From positions 186,001 through 250,000 of the forward strand of contig NZ_JACZZA010000005.1 of NCBI RefSeq assembly GCF_014863405.1: 64,000 bases of DNA. The letters run 5' to 3'. The notes under the pieces are model-generated. The model made no database searches and had not been told where the DNA came from. It worked only from the letters and a program-made list of their open reading frames with translations. The stretch comes from Dyella acidiphila. Its GTDB lineage: Bacteria > Pseudomonadota > Gammaproteobacteria > Xanthomonadales > Rhodanobacteraceae. The position numbers were made by a program, and so were the translations under genes. Positions 49,469 to 58,382 of the stretch are shown here, in pieces. Every line of letters starts with the position of its first letter. The first letter of the stretch is position 1.

Positions 49469-50740
49469 ATGCAGACGGTGGCCTCGATTCTTCCCTTCGG
49501 CAAACTGGAGCTCGGCGTGCAGCTGATGTTCTATTCGTCGGACGAACAACGCGCCCAGCGGCTGGCCGCGCGGCTGCGTCATATCGCGACGGTGCGCTGG
49601 GAAGACAGCCGGCGCTTCTCGCCCGAACACTGGGCGGCGCTGCGCGGGCTGCAGCGCATGGTGCTGCTCGACTACGCCTGCGAAACCGCCGATGCCTCCA
49701 CCGCCCTCGCCCGCCAGCTGCATGCGCTGTCGCCGGAGATACCGCTGATCGGGGTGGGTTCTACCGCCGCGGATCGCGCCACCGGCGTACTGGCCGCGTT
49801 GCGCGCCGGCGTGCGCGACTTTATCGACATGGATGCGCCGGATGAGGAAATCCGCGCCCTGCTCGAACATGCGCTGGAACATGCCGCCACCGCACAGGTG
49901 CCGGCCGCCGTCATCACGCACAAGCCGGGGCAACTGGTGATTCTGCTCGGTGTGCGCCCTGGCGTAGGTACCAGCACGCTGGCGGCGCACCTGGGTGCGC
50001 TGTCCATGCCGCCGGCCAAGGCCGGCAGCGAGACCGAGGCCACACCGCACAGCCTGCTGCTGGACCTGGGTGCGCCGCACGGCGATGCCGCGCTGTATCT
50101 GGGCGCCAAGGGCGAATTCCATTACGAGGATGCGCTGCGCCATACCTCGCGCATTGACGCCACCTTGATCCGCACCGCCATGCCTCACCACAGCAGCCGG
50201 CTGGCGGTACTGACGCAGACGCAGGAACTGGCCGGCAACATCGATACGGCACCGCTGGTCGAACGGCTGCGCAGCCTGTTCGAGCTGGTGTTGTGCGATG
50301 CGGGCGGCCTGCCGCTGCGCCAGCTGCCGCAGGCCATGCTGCAGGCTGCCGACGAGATCTGGCTGGTGGCCGATCAGGGTATTGCTTCAATGGTGTCGCT
50401 CGATCATTGCCTGCGCCAGCTGGCGCAATGGCAGCTGCGCGACAAGCGCGTGTCGCTGATCGTCAATCGCCACGACGAGGAATGCGGCATCAGCGCGCGC
50501 CAGATCGCCGAACGCTTCGAACTGCCGCTGCTGGCCGCCCTGCCCGAGCGCGGGCGCACGCTGCGCAGCAGCGCCAACCAGGGCCGCCTGCTGCACGAGG
50601 TGGCGCCGCACGATGCGTATGTGCGTGCGTTGGCGCCACTGCTGGCCAAGCTGCATATCGGCATGCAGGACGCGGCCGATTCGTCCCGCTGGAAAAGATT
50701 GTTCAACCGTAAGGGAGAGCATCGATGGAAAACGCCTTGA
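49469..50740 (+). CDS. cpaE: Tad pilus localisation ATPase CpaE/TadZ, atypical Walker A
   Basis: A 423-residue protein: an N-terminal receiver-like domain (about 20-130; VGSTAADRATGVLAALRAGVRDFIDM) and a C-terminal ParA/MinD-like ATPase domain. The P-loop reads GVRPGVGTSTLAAHLG, where the usual KGGVGKST has lost both lysines. LLLDLGAPHGDAALYLG occupies the switch I / Walker A-prime region. TadZ proteins are known to be atypical, so it may bind nucleotide weakly and mainly dock the machinery at the pole. Overlaps cpaF by 16 bp. Confidence 0.9.
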   Translation: MQTVASILPFGKLELGVQLMFYSSDEQRAQRLAARLRHIATVRWEDSRRFSPEHWAALRGLQRMVLLDYACETADASTALARQLHALSPEIPLIGVGSTAADRATGVLAALRAGVRDFIDMDAPDEEIRALLEHALEHAATAQVPAAVITHKPGQLVILLGVRPGVGTSTLAAHLGALSMPPAKAGSETEATPHSLLLDLGAPHGDAALYLGAKGEFHYEDALRHTSRIDATLIRTAMPHHSSRLAVLTQTQELAGNIDTAPLVERLRSLFELVLCDAGGLPLRQLPQAMLQAADEIWLVADQGIASMVSLDHCLRQLAQWQLRDKRVSLIVNRHDEECGISARQIAERFELPLLAALPERGRTLRSSANQGRLLHEVAPHDAYVRALAPLLAKLHIGMQDAADSSRWKRLFNRKGEHRWKTP

Positions 50741-52083
50741 ATCGCGCGGATCCCTTTCCGGATGTCCTGCGCCGCATTGACGCCGTCACCACGCCACGGC
50801 GGGACGTGCCGTTCGAGCAGAGCCAGCAGTTCCACGACGTGCTGTCGGGCGCGCACGAGTTTCTGCTCAACCGGGTGGAAGAGCAGCACCTGGATATCAC
50901 CGGCTGGGCGCTGGACACCATCACCAAGTACGCCGAGATCGAAACGGCCACGTTTGTGCAGGAGTGGCATATTCCGATCAACGAAGCGGAGATGCACAAG
51001 GTCTCGCTCGCGCTGGTGAAGGAACTGACCGGCTTCGGCCCGCTGGATGACCTGCTGCACGATCCGGAAGTGGAAGACATCCTGATCAATGGCTACAAGG
51101 ATGTATACGTATCGCGCTGCGGCGTGCTGGAGCACAGCACCGCGCGCTTTACCGACAATCGCCATCTGCTGCGCATCGTGCGGCGCTTCCTGGTGCCGAT
51201 CGGGCGGCGGCTGGACGAATCCAACCCGATGGTGGATGCGCGCCTGCCCGATGGCGGGCGCCTGAATGCGATTATCGAGCCGCTGTCGGTCTCCGGACCG
51301 TGCGTGTCGATCCGCAAATTCCGCAAGGAGCCGTTTACGCCGGACGACCTGCTGGCGCGCAAGATGTTCGACAAGCCGGTGCATGCACTGCTGCGCGCGG
51401 CGGTGATGGGCCGCTGCAATGTGCTGATCTCCGGCGGCACCAGCTGCGGCAAGACTTCGCTACTGAATGCACTGGCCAGTTTCATTCCGCATACCGAGCG
51501 GGTGATTACGGTGGAAGACACCGCCGAACTCTCGCTCAATCACCCGCATGTGGTGCGACTGGAAAGCCGGCTGGGCGGTTTCGAGGGCGACGGCACGGTG
51601 GGCATCCGCGACCTGGTGCGCAACAGCCTGCGCATGCGGCCGGACCGCATCGTGGTGGGCGAGGTACGCGGCTCGGAAGTGCTGGAAATGCTGCAGGCGA
51701 TGAACACCGGGCACGACGGCTCGATGTCCACCATTCACGCCAATTCGCCGCGCGATGCCTTGTACCGACTGGAAATGCTGTGCGGCTTCGCCGGTTTCCA
51801 GGGCACCGAGAACAGCCTGCGCCGGCAGATTGCCAGCGCCATCGATTTCATTGTGCAGATTGCGCGGCTCAACAACGGGCGACGCGTGATTTCCTCGATT
51901 ACCGAGGTGATCGGCACCAGCGACGATGTGGTCACCACCCAGGAGCTGTACCGCTACGAGGCGGCGGTGGATCTGGATGGGGTGGAGCATGAGCGTTGGC
52001 CGGGCCTGGGCTTTCATCCGCATACGCCCAAGCTGGAGCCGTACCGGCAATTTCTGCGCGAAGCGGGCGGAGGCCTGGCGTGA
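50725..52083 (+). CDS. cpaF: Tad pilus assembly ATPase CpaF/TadA
   Basis: A 452-residue secretion ATPase. The N-terminal helical domain is followed by the RecA-like domain: Walker A SGGTSCGKTSLLN, Asp box TVEDTAELSL, Walker B RMRPDRIVVGEVRGSEVLEML, and the His box GHDGSMSTIHANSPRDAL. It powers pilus assembly (and possibly retraction). GAGAG precedes ATG 50725. Its TGA overlaps the GTG of tadB. Confidence 0.95.
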   Translation: MENALNRADPFPDVLRRIDAVTTPRRDVPFEQSQQFHDVLSGAHEFLLNRVEEQHLDITGWALDTITKYAEIETATFVQEWHIPINEAEMHKVSLALVKELTGFGPLDDLLHDPEVEDILINGYKDVYVSRCGVLEHSTARFTDNRHLLRIVRRFLVPIGRRLDESNPMVDARLPDGGRLNAIIEPLSVSGPCVSIRKFRKEPFTPDDLLARKMFDKPVHALLRAAVMGRCNVLISGGTSCGKTSLLNALASFIPHTERVITVEDTAELSLNHPHVVRLESRLGGFEGDGTVGIRDLVRNSLRMRPDRIVVGEVRGSEVLEMLQAMNTGHDGSMSTIHANSPRDALYRLEMLCGFAGFQGTENSLRRQIASAIDFIVQIARLNNGRRVISSITEVIGTSDDVVTTQELYRYEAAVDLDGVEHERWPGLGFHPHTPKLEPYRQFLREAGGGLA

Positions 52084-53006
52084 TCCAGGCCCTTGCCCTG
52101 ATCAGCATTGCGCTGCTGTTGCTGGCCGGCGCCATCGAACTATGGTGGGGCACGGCGGCGCGCCGGCAGACCCGCCGCAGCATCGCGCATATGGAGCAGA
52201 GCCTGCTGGTGCAGGCCCAGACACCGCACCCTGTACCGGCCGCACAACCGGCGCAGGCGCAGGCAAAAGGCGAGCCGCGCACCGATGCCCTGCTGCTGCG
52301 CGCCGGGCTGCCCACCGGCTGGCGCGTGCCGGTGCTGCTGGCACTGGTCGGCTTGGCCATTGCGCTGGCCGGCTGGTGGCGCGTAGGCAGTGTCTGGATT
52401 ACGCCGCTGCTGCTGGGCGTGTATGCCGTCGGCGTATGGCTGTGGCTGCGCTCGCGCATGGAAAAACTGCAAAAGCAGTTTATTCGCCAGCTGCCGGATT
52501 TCCTCGATGGCATTGTGCGCATGTCGCATATCGGCAACAGCTTGCCGATGGCGTTTCAGGCCACCTTGCTGTCGGTGCAGCCGCCGCTGCGGGTGGTGCT
52601 GGACCGCGCCATGCAATCGGTGCGCACCGGCCTGGACCTGGACCGCGCGCTGCAAGTGGCATCACGCCCGTATCGGGTGGAGGAGCTGGAATTGCTGCAC
52701 GTGGTGCTGGGCACCGGCATGCGCATGGGTGGCCGCGCCGACCTGATCCTGCAGCGTATGAGCGACTTTATGCGCGACCTCAGCCAGGCGCGGCAGGAGC
52801 TGCGCGCGATCACCTCGGAAACGCGTTTGTCGGCCTGGGTAATCGGCTTGCTGCCGGTGGGCACGGCGGTGTTTCTCACCATGACCAATCCGGCCTTTTT
52901 CACGCCGATGTTCAGCGAGCCGCTGGGTCACAAGATTCTGCTGATCGCGCTGGGACTGGAGATGCTCGGCGCCGGCCTGCTGTATCGACTGGCGCGATCG
53001 CTATGA
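52080..53006 (+). CDS. tadB: Tad pilus inner-membrane protein TadB
   Basis: A 308-residue type II secretion F-domain protein. GTG 52080 (GTGA overlap with cpaF, GGAGG upstream) opens the first TM helix. Two further TM helices lie near 80-120, the F domain spans about 150-260 (FLDGIVRMSHIGNSLPMAF, ELLHVVLGTGMRMGGRADLILQRMSDFMRD), and a final helix pair closes it. It forms the membrane platform with TadC. Confidence 0.93.
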   Translation: MIQALALISIALLLLAGAIELWWGTAARRQTRRSIAHMEQSLLVQAQTPHPVPAAQPAQAQAKGEPRTDALLLRAGLPTGWRVPVLLALVGLAIALAGWWRVGSVWITPLLLGVYAVGVWLWLRSRMEKLQKQFIRQLPDFLDGIVRMSHIGNSLPMAFQATLLSVQPPLRVVLDRAMQSVRTGLDLDRALQVASRPYRVEELELLHVVLGTGMRMGGRADLILQRMSDFMRDLSQARQELRAITSETRLSAWVIGLLPVGTAVFLTMTNPAFFTPMFSEPLGHKILLIALGLEMLGAGLLYRLARSL

Positions 53007-53956
53007 GCGCCTCCTTGCTGTTTACCTGCGCATGGGTGGCCCTGCTGCTCGGGCTGGCGCTGATCGGCATGCTCTGGCTGCAGCGCACGCGGCAGCACGA
53101 GCATGCGGCCGAAGTGATCGAGCGTGCCTTGCAGCAGCCGAGCGCCGTGGCGGCGGACCCGGGCATGCACAGCGAGCGCACGCCATGGCGGCGTGCCATC
53201 GACATTCTGGAAACCATCGGCCGCCGCTTCGAAAACGGACGCCTGGGGCAGTTGCTGCTCGCCTCGGAAGATCGCCTGCTGCTCGAGCGCACCAACCACA
53301 ACACCCCCACCGACCGCGCCATCTATCTCGGGCTGCGCGTGGTGCTGGCGTTCGCCTTGCCGCTGGCGCTGCTGCCGTGGCTGGCTACCGACGGCGTGCG
53401 CACGGGCTTGAACATGCTGGCCGGTTTTGCCGCCGGGCTGTTGCTGCCGAAGTTTCTGCTCGGTGCCTGGGCCAGCCGCTTGCGCAAGCGCGTGGACGAC
53501 GAACTGCCGCTGCTGATCGATCTGCTGCGGCTGCTGCAGGGCGTGGGCGTAAGCATGGACCAGAGCCTGCAGATCATCGCCGAGCGCTTTCGCACAGTGA
53601 TTCCGGTGCTGGGCCGCGAGATCCACGACGCCAACGTGGCCTATATCCACGGGCGGCCGCGGGCGCAGTCGCTGCGGCGGCTGTCGGAGTCTTTCGACAA
53701 TCACGACCTGCAAAGCCTGGTGCAGATCATCGTGCAGGTGCACGAGCACGGCGGCGCGGTGCAGGAACCGCTGCGCCAGTTTGCCGAGCGCCTGCGCGAG
53801 CAACGCAAGATGAGCATGAAGGAACGCACCGGCAAGCTGTCGGTGAAGATGACCCTGGTGATGATGCTGACGCTGCTGCCTGCGCTGATGCTGGTATTGG
53901 GCGGCCCGGCGGTGATCTCGCTGATCAGCACGATGGCCAAGCTGCGAGGACATTGA
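53003..53956 (+). CDS. tadC: Tad pilus inner-membrane protein TadC
   Basis: A 317-residue F-domain protein, paralog of TadB. ATGA overlap with tadB fixes the start. N-terminal TM helix (LLFTCAWVALLLGLALIGML), central TM pair (VVLAFALPLALLPWL, MLAGFAAGLLLPKFLLGAW), the F domain (LLIDLLRLLQGVGVSMDQSLQII ... SFDNHDLQSLVQIIVQVHEHGGAVQEPLRQF) and a C-terminal TM helix. Works with TadB as assembly platform. Confidence 0.93.
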   Translation: MSASLLFTCAWVALLLGLALIGMLWLQRTRQHEHAAEVIERALQQPSAVAADPGMHSERTPWRRAIDILETIGRRFENGRLGQLLLASEDRLLLERTNHNTPTDRAIYLGLRVVLAFALPLALLPWLATDGVRTGLNMLAGFAAGLLLPKFLLGAWASRLRKRVDDELPLLIDLLRLLQGVGVSMDQSLQIIAERFRTVIPVLGREIHDANVAYIHGRPRAQSLRRLSESFDNHDLQSLVQIIVQVHEHGGAVQEPLRQFAERLREQRKMSMKERTGKLSVKMTLVMMLTLLPALMLVLGGPAVISLISTMAKLRGH

Positions 53957-53958
53957 GC

Positions 53959-54789
53959 ATGCGCGCTGCAAAGACTTATCGCTGCAAGACGACGCTGATT
54001 GCCGCAGCCTGCGTGCTGCTGGCCGCCTGCAGCACGTTCCGCAACGGCTTTCCCAATCATCCGCAGGCGCCGAGCCTGGAGGACCCCGCCAGACCCAGCA
54101 CGGACAGCAAGGCGATGTATCTGGACCTGATCCGCCAGATGCAGCAGCAAGGCGCTTATTACGCCTCGCTGGCGCATATCGATGCGTTCCGGCTGCGCTA
54201 TGGCGATCCGCCCGAATTGCAGCGACTGCAAGGCGACGCACTACGCGAAACCGGCCAGGGCGAGGCGGCGGCCAAGGTCTACCAGGGCATGCTGCACGGG
54301 CCGCAGGCTGCTGCGGCATGGCATGGACTGGGCCTGATCGCGGCCAACGACCAGCGCTATGCCGAGGCCGAAAAAAATCTGCGGCAGGCGACCCAGCTCG
54401 AGCCGATCAACGTGACCTATTTGAACGATCTGGGCTATGCGCGGCTGACTGCCGGCAACGTCGCGGCGGCGCATCAACCGCTGGCTGAAGCGGCTGAACT
54501 GGAACCGGCCAATACCAAGGTGGTTTCCAATCTTGCACTGTGGGCTTCGCTGCAAGGCGACGATGCTCAGGCCGACGCCATCATGCAGCGCGCCAACCTG
54601 CCCGCGGCGACCCGCGATGCGGTGCGCAAGCTGGCCATGCAAATGCATCTGCAGCAACTGCGCAGCGATACCGCCGCGACCGGCAGCGCGTCCGGCGACA
54701 AGGCGGCGTTGAATGCACCGGCGCAAGGCATCCCCGCCACCCTGCTCGACCGCCTGGGCAATCCGCCCGCCACTGGAGGCCAGCCATGA
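53959..54789 (+). CDS. tadD: Tad pilus TPR lipoprotein TadD
   Basis: A 276-residue lipoprotein: the lipobox is LLAAC-S near residue 24. TPR repeats follow (GEAAAKVYQGMLHGPQAAAAWHGLG, YAEAEKNLRQATQLEPINVTYLNDLG, VAAAHQPLAEAAELEPANTKVVSNLA), then a helical tail. TadD is thought to help secretin assembly at the outer membrane. Its TGA overlaps the ATG of the next gene. Confidence 0.91.
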   Translation: MRAAKTYRCKTTLIAAACVLLAACSTFRNGFPNHPQAPSLEDPARPSTDSKAMYLDLIRQMQQQGAYYASLAHIDAFRLRYGDPPELQRLQGDALRETGQGEAAAKVYQGMLHGPQAAAAWHGLGLIAANDQRYAEAEKNLRQATQLEPINVTYLNDLGYARLTAGNVAAAHQPLAEAAELEPANTKVVSNLALWASLQGDDAQADAIMQRANLPAATRDAVRKLAMQMHLQQLRSDTAATGSASGDKAALNAPAQGIPATLLDRLGNPPATGGQP

Positions 54790-55103
54790 AAATCCTTCTT
54801 GCCGGCATGCTGCTGCTCAGCGGCACCGCCATGGCGCAGCAGGCGCCCACCACGCCATCGACCGCACCGACGCCGGGCTTTGCGCCGGCCGAGGCGGCGC
54901 CGCCCTTCCATGCCAGCCAGCCGGGCGATACCACGCGCTATCTGCTGCAACTGCAGGCGAGCGGCAGCCAGGGCGGCAAAAGCCTGCCGATGCTGGGTGA
55001 CGAAGGCAGCGCGGCGTACCGGCGCTATCTGAAGAGCTTCGATCACCCGATTCCCGATTTCTACGACACCACGCTCAGCCGCAACAGCGATACGGTGAGA
55101 TAG
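54786..55103 (+). CDS. DUF3613-type small secreted protein of the Tad locus
   Basis: A 105-residue protein with signal peptide (cut after AMAQ). The core TRYLLQLQASGSQGGKSLPMLGDEGSAAYRRYLKSFDHPIPDFYDT fits DUF3613, proteins that occur beside tad genes in several proteobacteria. Role unknown; its place between tadD and tadG suggests a periplasmic helper of pilus assembly. ATGA overlap with tadD. Confidence 0.8.
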   Translation: MKILLAGMLLLSGTAMAQQAPTTPSTAPTPGFAPAEAAPPFHASQPGDTTRYLLQLQASGSQGGKSLPMLGDEGSAAYRRYLKSFDHPIPDFYDTTLSRNSDTVR

Positions 55104-55108
55104 CGGCG

Positions 55109-57214
55109 ATGGACGCGTTCGTCGCCCGCCCCTCGCTGCGCAGGCATCGCCGGCACGCCCAGGCCGGTTCGATGGCGATCAACATGATGCTGATCCTGCT
55201 GAGCCTGATCGCCATGCTCGGACTGGTGGAGATCGGCTATGTGTACTGGGCCAAGCGCGATACGCAAAAAGTGGCCGACCTGGCCGCGCTGGCCGGCGCG
55301 CAGCAGCTGCAGGATTGCAATGCGGCCAACAGCGACAATTCCGCGGCGCGTGGCAATGCCACCAACGAGAATCACTTCGGCGGCAACGTCGCCATCAATT
55401 GCGGCACCTGGAGTGCCGCGGCCGCCTCGGGTACCGCGGATGGTTTTTCCAATGCGGCCAGCGGTGCCACGCCCACGGCAGTACAAGTGATCGCAGAACG
55501 GCCGGTGACGCCGTTCTTTGCCTTTACGCCGGCGCTGCCCAATGTAAGCGCCAAGGCGGTAGCCACCACCACCACGCCGCTGGCCACGTTTTCGATCGGC
55601 ACCACGCTGGTAGATGTAAGCGGCGCGGCGCCGTTGCAGAATTTCCTGGCCGGCATCGGCATCAACGCCAGCGGCAGTTCGCTGGTGGGCTACCAGGGGT
55701 TGGCCAATGTCTACATCACGCCCGCCGGCCTGTTGCAGCAACTGGGTGTGCAGGTGCCGACCAATTTGTCGGTAGGCCAGCTCAATACACTGCTGTCGGC
55801 GCAGACCAATGCGCAGGCGCTGATCAATGTGCTCAATGCGGTGGTCACCGTCGGCGGCCAATCGACGCTGACCAGCGCCAATGCCACGCTGCTGAATACG
55901 ATCAGCGCGGCGCTGGGCAATATTCCGCTCAATCTCTCGCTGGGTTCGAATGACAGCACGCCGAGCGGACTGTTTGCGCAGATCGTTGGGCCGGATAGTT
56001 CGGTCGGCGATGCACTCAATACGCAGGTCAATGCGCTGCAGCTGCTGGAAGCGGCGATCGGCGTGGCGACTACCGGGCATGCGATCAGTGCGCAGTCGGT
56101 GAATCTGAACCTGCCGTTCGGGATCAATGTGACGGCGGCGGCGAGTGTGATCGAGCCGCCGTCGATCGGTATCGGCGGTGTGGGGGCGACGGCGTATACG
56201 GCGCAGGTACGGGTGTTTCTGGACATTACGACATCGGGCAACTCGTTGCTCGGCAGTAGTGGCCTGATCAAATTGAACGTCAATCTGCCAATTGCTATCG
56301 ACGTCGCCAATGCACAAGCCACCTTGACCAGCCTGTGCAATGCCACCAATGCCTCCGGTGCACCCCTGGCCACCCTGGCCGTGACCTCGTCGGTGCTGAA
56401 GATGTGCGTGGGCAATATTACGCAGGCGAATGCATTCTCCACTTCTGCGAGTTGCGACCAGATTCCTGGTGCGAGCACTGCGTCGCAGCTGTTTGGACTG
56501 TCGGCGGCGGGTGCAAATCTCGCCAGCCTCACCACCTCCTTCAACACCAATGCACTCACCGGCAGCAGCAGTGTCACGCTCGCACCGGGCCAGTCGGCCA
56601 TCACCGGCGACGCACTCAATATCGGCACCAGCCTGAACAACCTGGTCACGGCGCTTTCCGCCGCGCTGCTGGCCAATACCGCATCGCAGACCGGCTCCAC
56701 CGCCTCCTCGATTGCCGGCCAGACGGCGACGGATCTGTGGAACGACACCAATACCAAATTGAGCTATCCGCAACGCGCACAGCAGGCATTGCAGGAAATC
56801 CAGTCCGCCTCCACCGGCCTGCAAGGCACACTGGGCAATGTCACTACCAATGTCAGCTCTCTGCTCGGCAATACCCTGCAGCTGAATGTGCCGGGCGTGC
56901 TGAGCGACGTCGGCAGCCTGCTCGGCAATGTGACCAACGTGCTGTCCGGCATTCTCAACAATCTCGGTTGCACGCTGGGCAACCAGACCTCGTGCATCAA
57001 TGTGATCAGCGGCGCCATGGCCGGCGGCACCGGTACCGGCTCCAACGCGTTCGTCGGGCTGATCGGCTTTCTGCTGCAGGCCTTGCAGCAACCGCTCGAC
57101 GACGTGGGCTCGCAAGTGCTGACACCACTGCTGAACTTCACCGGCCTGCAGTTGGGCCAGAACACCGTGACCCTGCATTCGCTGATGTGCCACAACGTGC
57201 AACTGGTTTATTGA
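55109..57214 (+). CDS. tadG: TadG-like Tad pilus protein
   Basis: A 701-residue protein. The N-terminal AGSMAINMMLILLSLIAMLGLVEIGYVYWAKRDTQKVADLAALAGAQQL is the characteristic Tad/TadG start: single TM helix then a conserved charged helix. A long, Ala/Ser/Thr/Asn-rich, repeat-like extracytoplasmic region follows, with several Cys (LTSLCNATN, MCVGN, ASCDQ, LGCTLGNQTSC) and short repeated motifs such as VSSLLGNTLQLN/VGSLLGNVTNVLSG. It is probably a surface-exposed pilus-associated component; size is large for the family. Confidence 0.85.
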   Translation: MDAFVARPSLRRHRRHAQAGSMAINMMLILLSLIAMLGLVEIGYVYWAKRDTQKVADLAALAGAQQLQDCNAANSDNSAARGNATNENHFGGNVAINCGTWSAAAASGTADGFSNAASGATPTAVQVIAERPVTPFFAFTPALPNVSAKAVATTTTPLATFSIGTTLVDVSGAAPLQNFLAGIGINASGSSLVGYQGLANVYITPAGLLQQLGVQVPTNLSVGQLNTLLSAQTNAQALINVLNAVVTVGGQSTLTSANATLLNTISAALGNIPLNLSLGSNDSTPSGLFAQIVGPDSSVGDALNTQVNALQLLEAAIGVATTGHAISAQSVNLNLPFGINVTAAASVIEPPSIGIGGVGATAYTAQVRVFLDITTSGNSLLGSSGLIKLNVNLPIAIDVANAQATLTSLCNATNASGAPLATLAVTSSVLKMCVGNITQANAFSTSASCDQIPGASTASQLFGLSAAGANLASLTTSFNTNALTGSSSVTLAPGQSAITGDALNIGTSLNNLVTALSAALLANTASQTGSTASSIAGQTATDLWNDTNTKLSYPQRAQQALQEIQSASTGLQGTLGNVTTNVSSLLGNTLQLNVPGVLSDVGSLLGNVTNVLSGILNNLGCTLGNQTSCINVISGAMAGGTGTGSNAFVGLIGFLLQALQQPLDDVGSQVLTPLLNFTGLQLGQNTVTLHSLMCHNVQLVY

Positions 57215-57255
57215 CCCTGCCCTTCACCCGCATGCCAACGACAAGGAACCCCAGG

Positions 57256-57978
57256 ATGAGCTTCGTGACCCGCCGTGCCGCCAAGCCGCTTTGCCTGCCA
57301 GCGCTGCTTGCGATCGCCCTGTTCTGCAGCGCAGCCTTTGCCGCCGACACGCCCGCGCCGGCCGCCAGTGCGCCCGCCGCGCCCGGTCCGGCCAGCATCG
57401 TGGATGATTTCCACCGGTTGCTGCAGAACCACCAGCTCACCGAGCTGCGCACCACCTACAACAGCAGCTACGGCGCCAGCCTGCTGTTCCAGCCGGAGCA
57501 GCTGGAATTTTACGTAGCGCTGTTCCACGGCAAGGATTTCTGGCGCGTGATCCGCACCGATTCCTATGACGATGCGCAGAACGTGTATCACACCTTTGTG
57601 GCGCAGACCGAAGAACTCGCCAAGGTGGATATCGATGCGCTGCGCCTGCAGGCCAATAAGCAATACACCGACCGCATGGTGTCGATGAACCAGCAGCGCC
57701 TACAGAACCTGGAGCGCGACGCCGAATACCAGCGGCAGCAGACCCAGCTGGTGGCTGCGCAACAGCAACAGGCCGCGCAGCAAAGCTCTTCGCTGACTGC
57801 CGACCTGCGCGCATCCAACAGCGAACTCGATGCGGTGCGCGAACGCATTCATGAGCTGGAAGCGCAGCAGTCCAATCCCACGCTGACGCTGCCCAAGCAG
57901 GAGGCACCGGCGCCCGCACCCGTGCCGTCGGCACCGGCAGTACCTGCGGCCACCGCACAAACCGCGTCCACCCAATAA
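57256..57978 (+). CDS. DUF2968-type periplasmic protein
   Basis: A 240-residue protein with signal peptide (cut after AAFA). The region VDDFHRLLQNHQLTELRTTYNSSYGASLLFQPEQLEFYVALFHGKDFWRVI matches DUF2968. Residues about 150-210 form a Gln-rich coiled coil (QQRLQNLERDAEYQRQQTQL ... LDAVRERIHELEAQ), and the C-terminus is Pro/Ala-rich. Function unknown. AAGGAA site precedes ATG 57256. Last gene of the pilus locus, 41 bp after tadG. Confidence 0.85.
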   Translation: MSFVTRRAAKPLCLPALLAIALFCSAAFAADTPAPAASAPAAPGPASIVDDFHRLLQNHQLTELRTTYNSSYGASLLFQPEQLEFYVALFHGKDFWRVIRTDSYDDAQNVYHTFVAQTEELAKVDIDALRLQANKQYTDRMVSMNQQRLQNLERDAEYQRQQTQLVAAQQQQAAQQSSSLTADLRASNSELDAVRERIHELEAQQSNPTLTLPKQEAPAPAPVPSAPAVPAATAQTASTQ

Positions 57979-58382
57979 GCCGCGCGGTTTTCACATAAAA
58001 AATGCATAACCTGCCAAATATGTCCGAATAAGACCTATTTTTTCGGCAGCAATTGAGTAAAGTCAGCCCAACTGCCGGGCGGCTTACCTGCTGCTGCGCA
58101 ACAGGGCCGCCCGCGCCAACGGATCGAAAAAGCCACGCTTTTTTTCTACATCCGCAGGGAGGGGCCCATGTTCAGACTGGCGCGAACCCTTAGTACGACG
58201 GCTTATCTGCCGGCGCCTGGCGCCGGTGCTTGCGCGTGCCTGTCGTACGCCGCCGAGCCGGCCTGAATACCGATTACGCGTGCGCCTGCCCGGCGCACAT
58301 GCCGCCAGTGGGGAAATGAGGGAGCCGTACGCCGCGATCACGCGGAGCGAGCACGTCATCCATTTCTGGGGAGGTTCCTGCC
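57979..58382. other. Leader with nested inverted repeats upstream of satP
   Basis: No large gene in these 404 bases. In it a 32-codon frame (58168-58266) has a GGAGG site but no protein-like content and overlaps the dyads. Nested inverted repeats: GTACGAC (58193-58199) faces GTCGTAC (58242-58248), enclosing CCGGCGCC-T-GGCGCCGG (58210-58226). A further TGCGCC/GGCGCA stem follows near 58280. This may be a structured 5' leader controlling the transporter, or an attenuator. The first 150 bases also hold a T-rich segment (58020-58045) that could end pilus transcription. Confidence 0.45.

Noticed and set aside
47930-50191. A 753-codon minus-strand frame across cpaC and cpaE
   Set aside because: Shadow of well-identified pilus genes; His/Arg/Gln-rich composition and no start signal.
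55061-57202. A 713-codon minus-strand frame opposite tadG
   Set aside because: Antisense to tadG, whose N-terminal motif is unmistakable; composition is that of a shadow.
58168-58266. A 32-codon frame with GGAGG before it in the satP leader
   Set aside because: Composition is dominated by the inverted repeats; kept as part of the leader and not as a gene. Ribosome profiling could change this.
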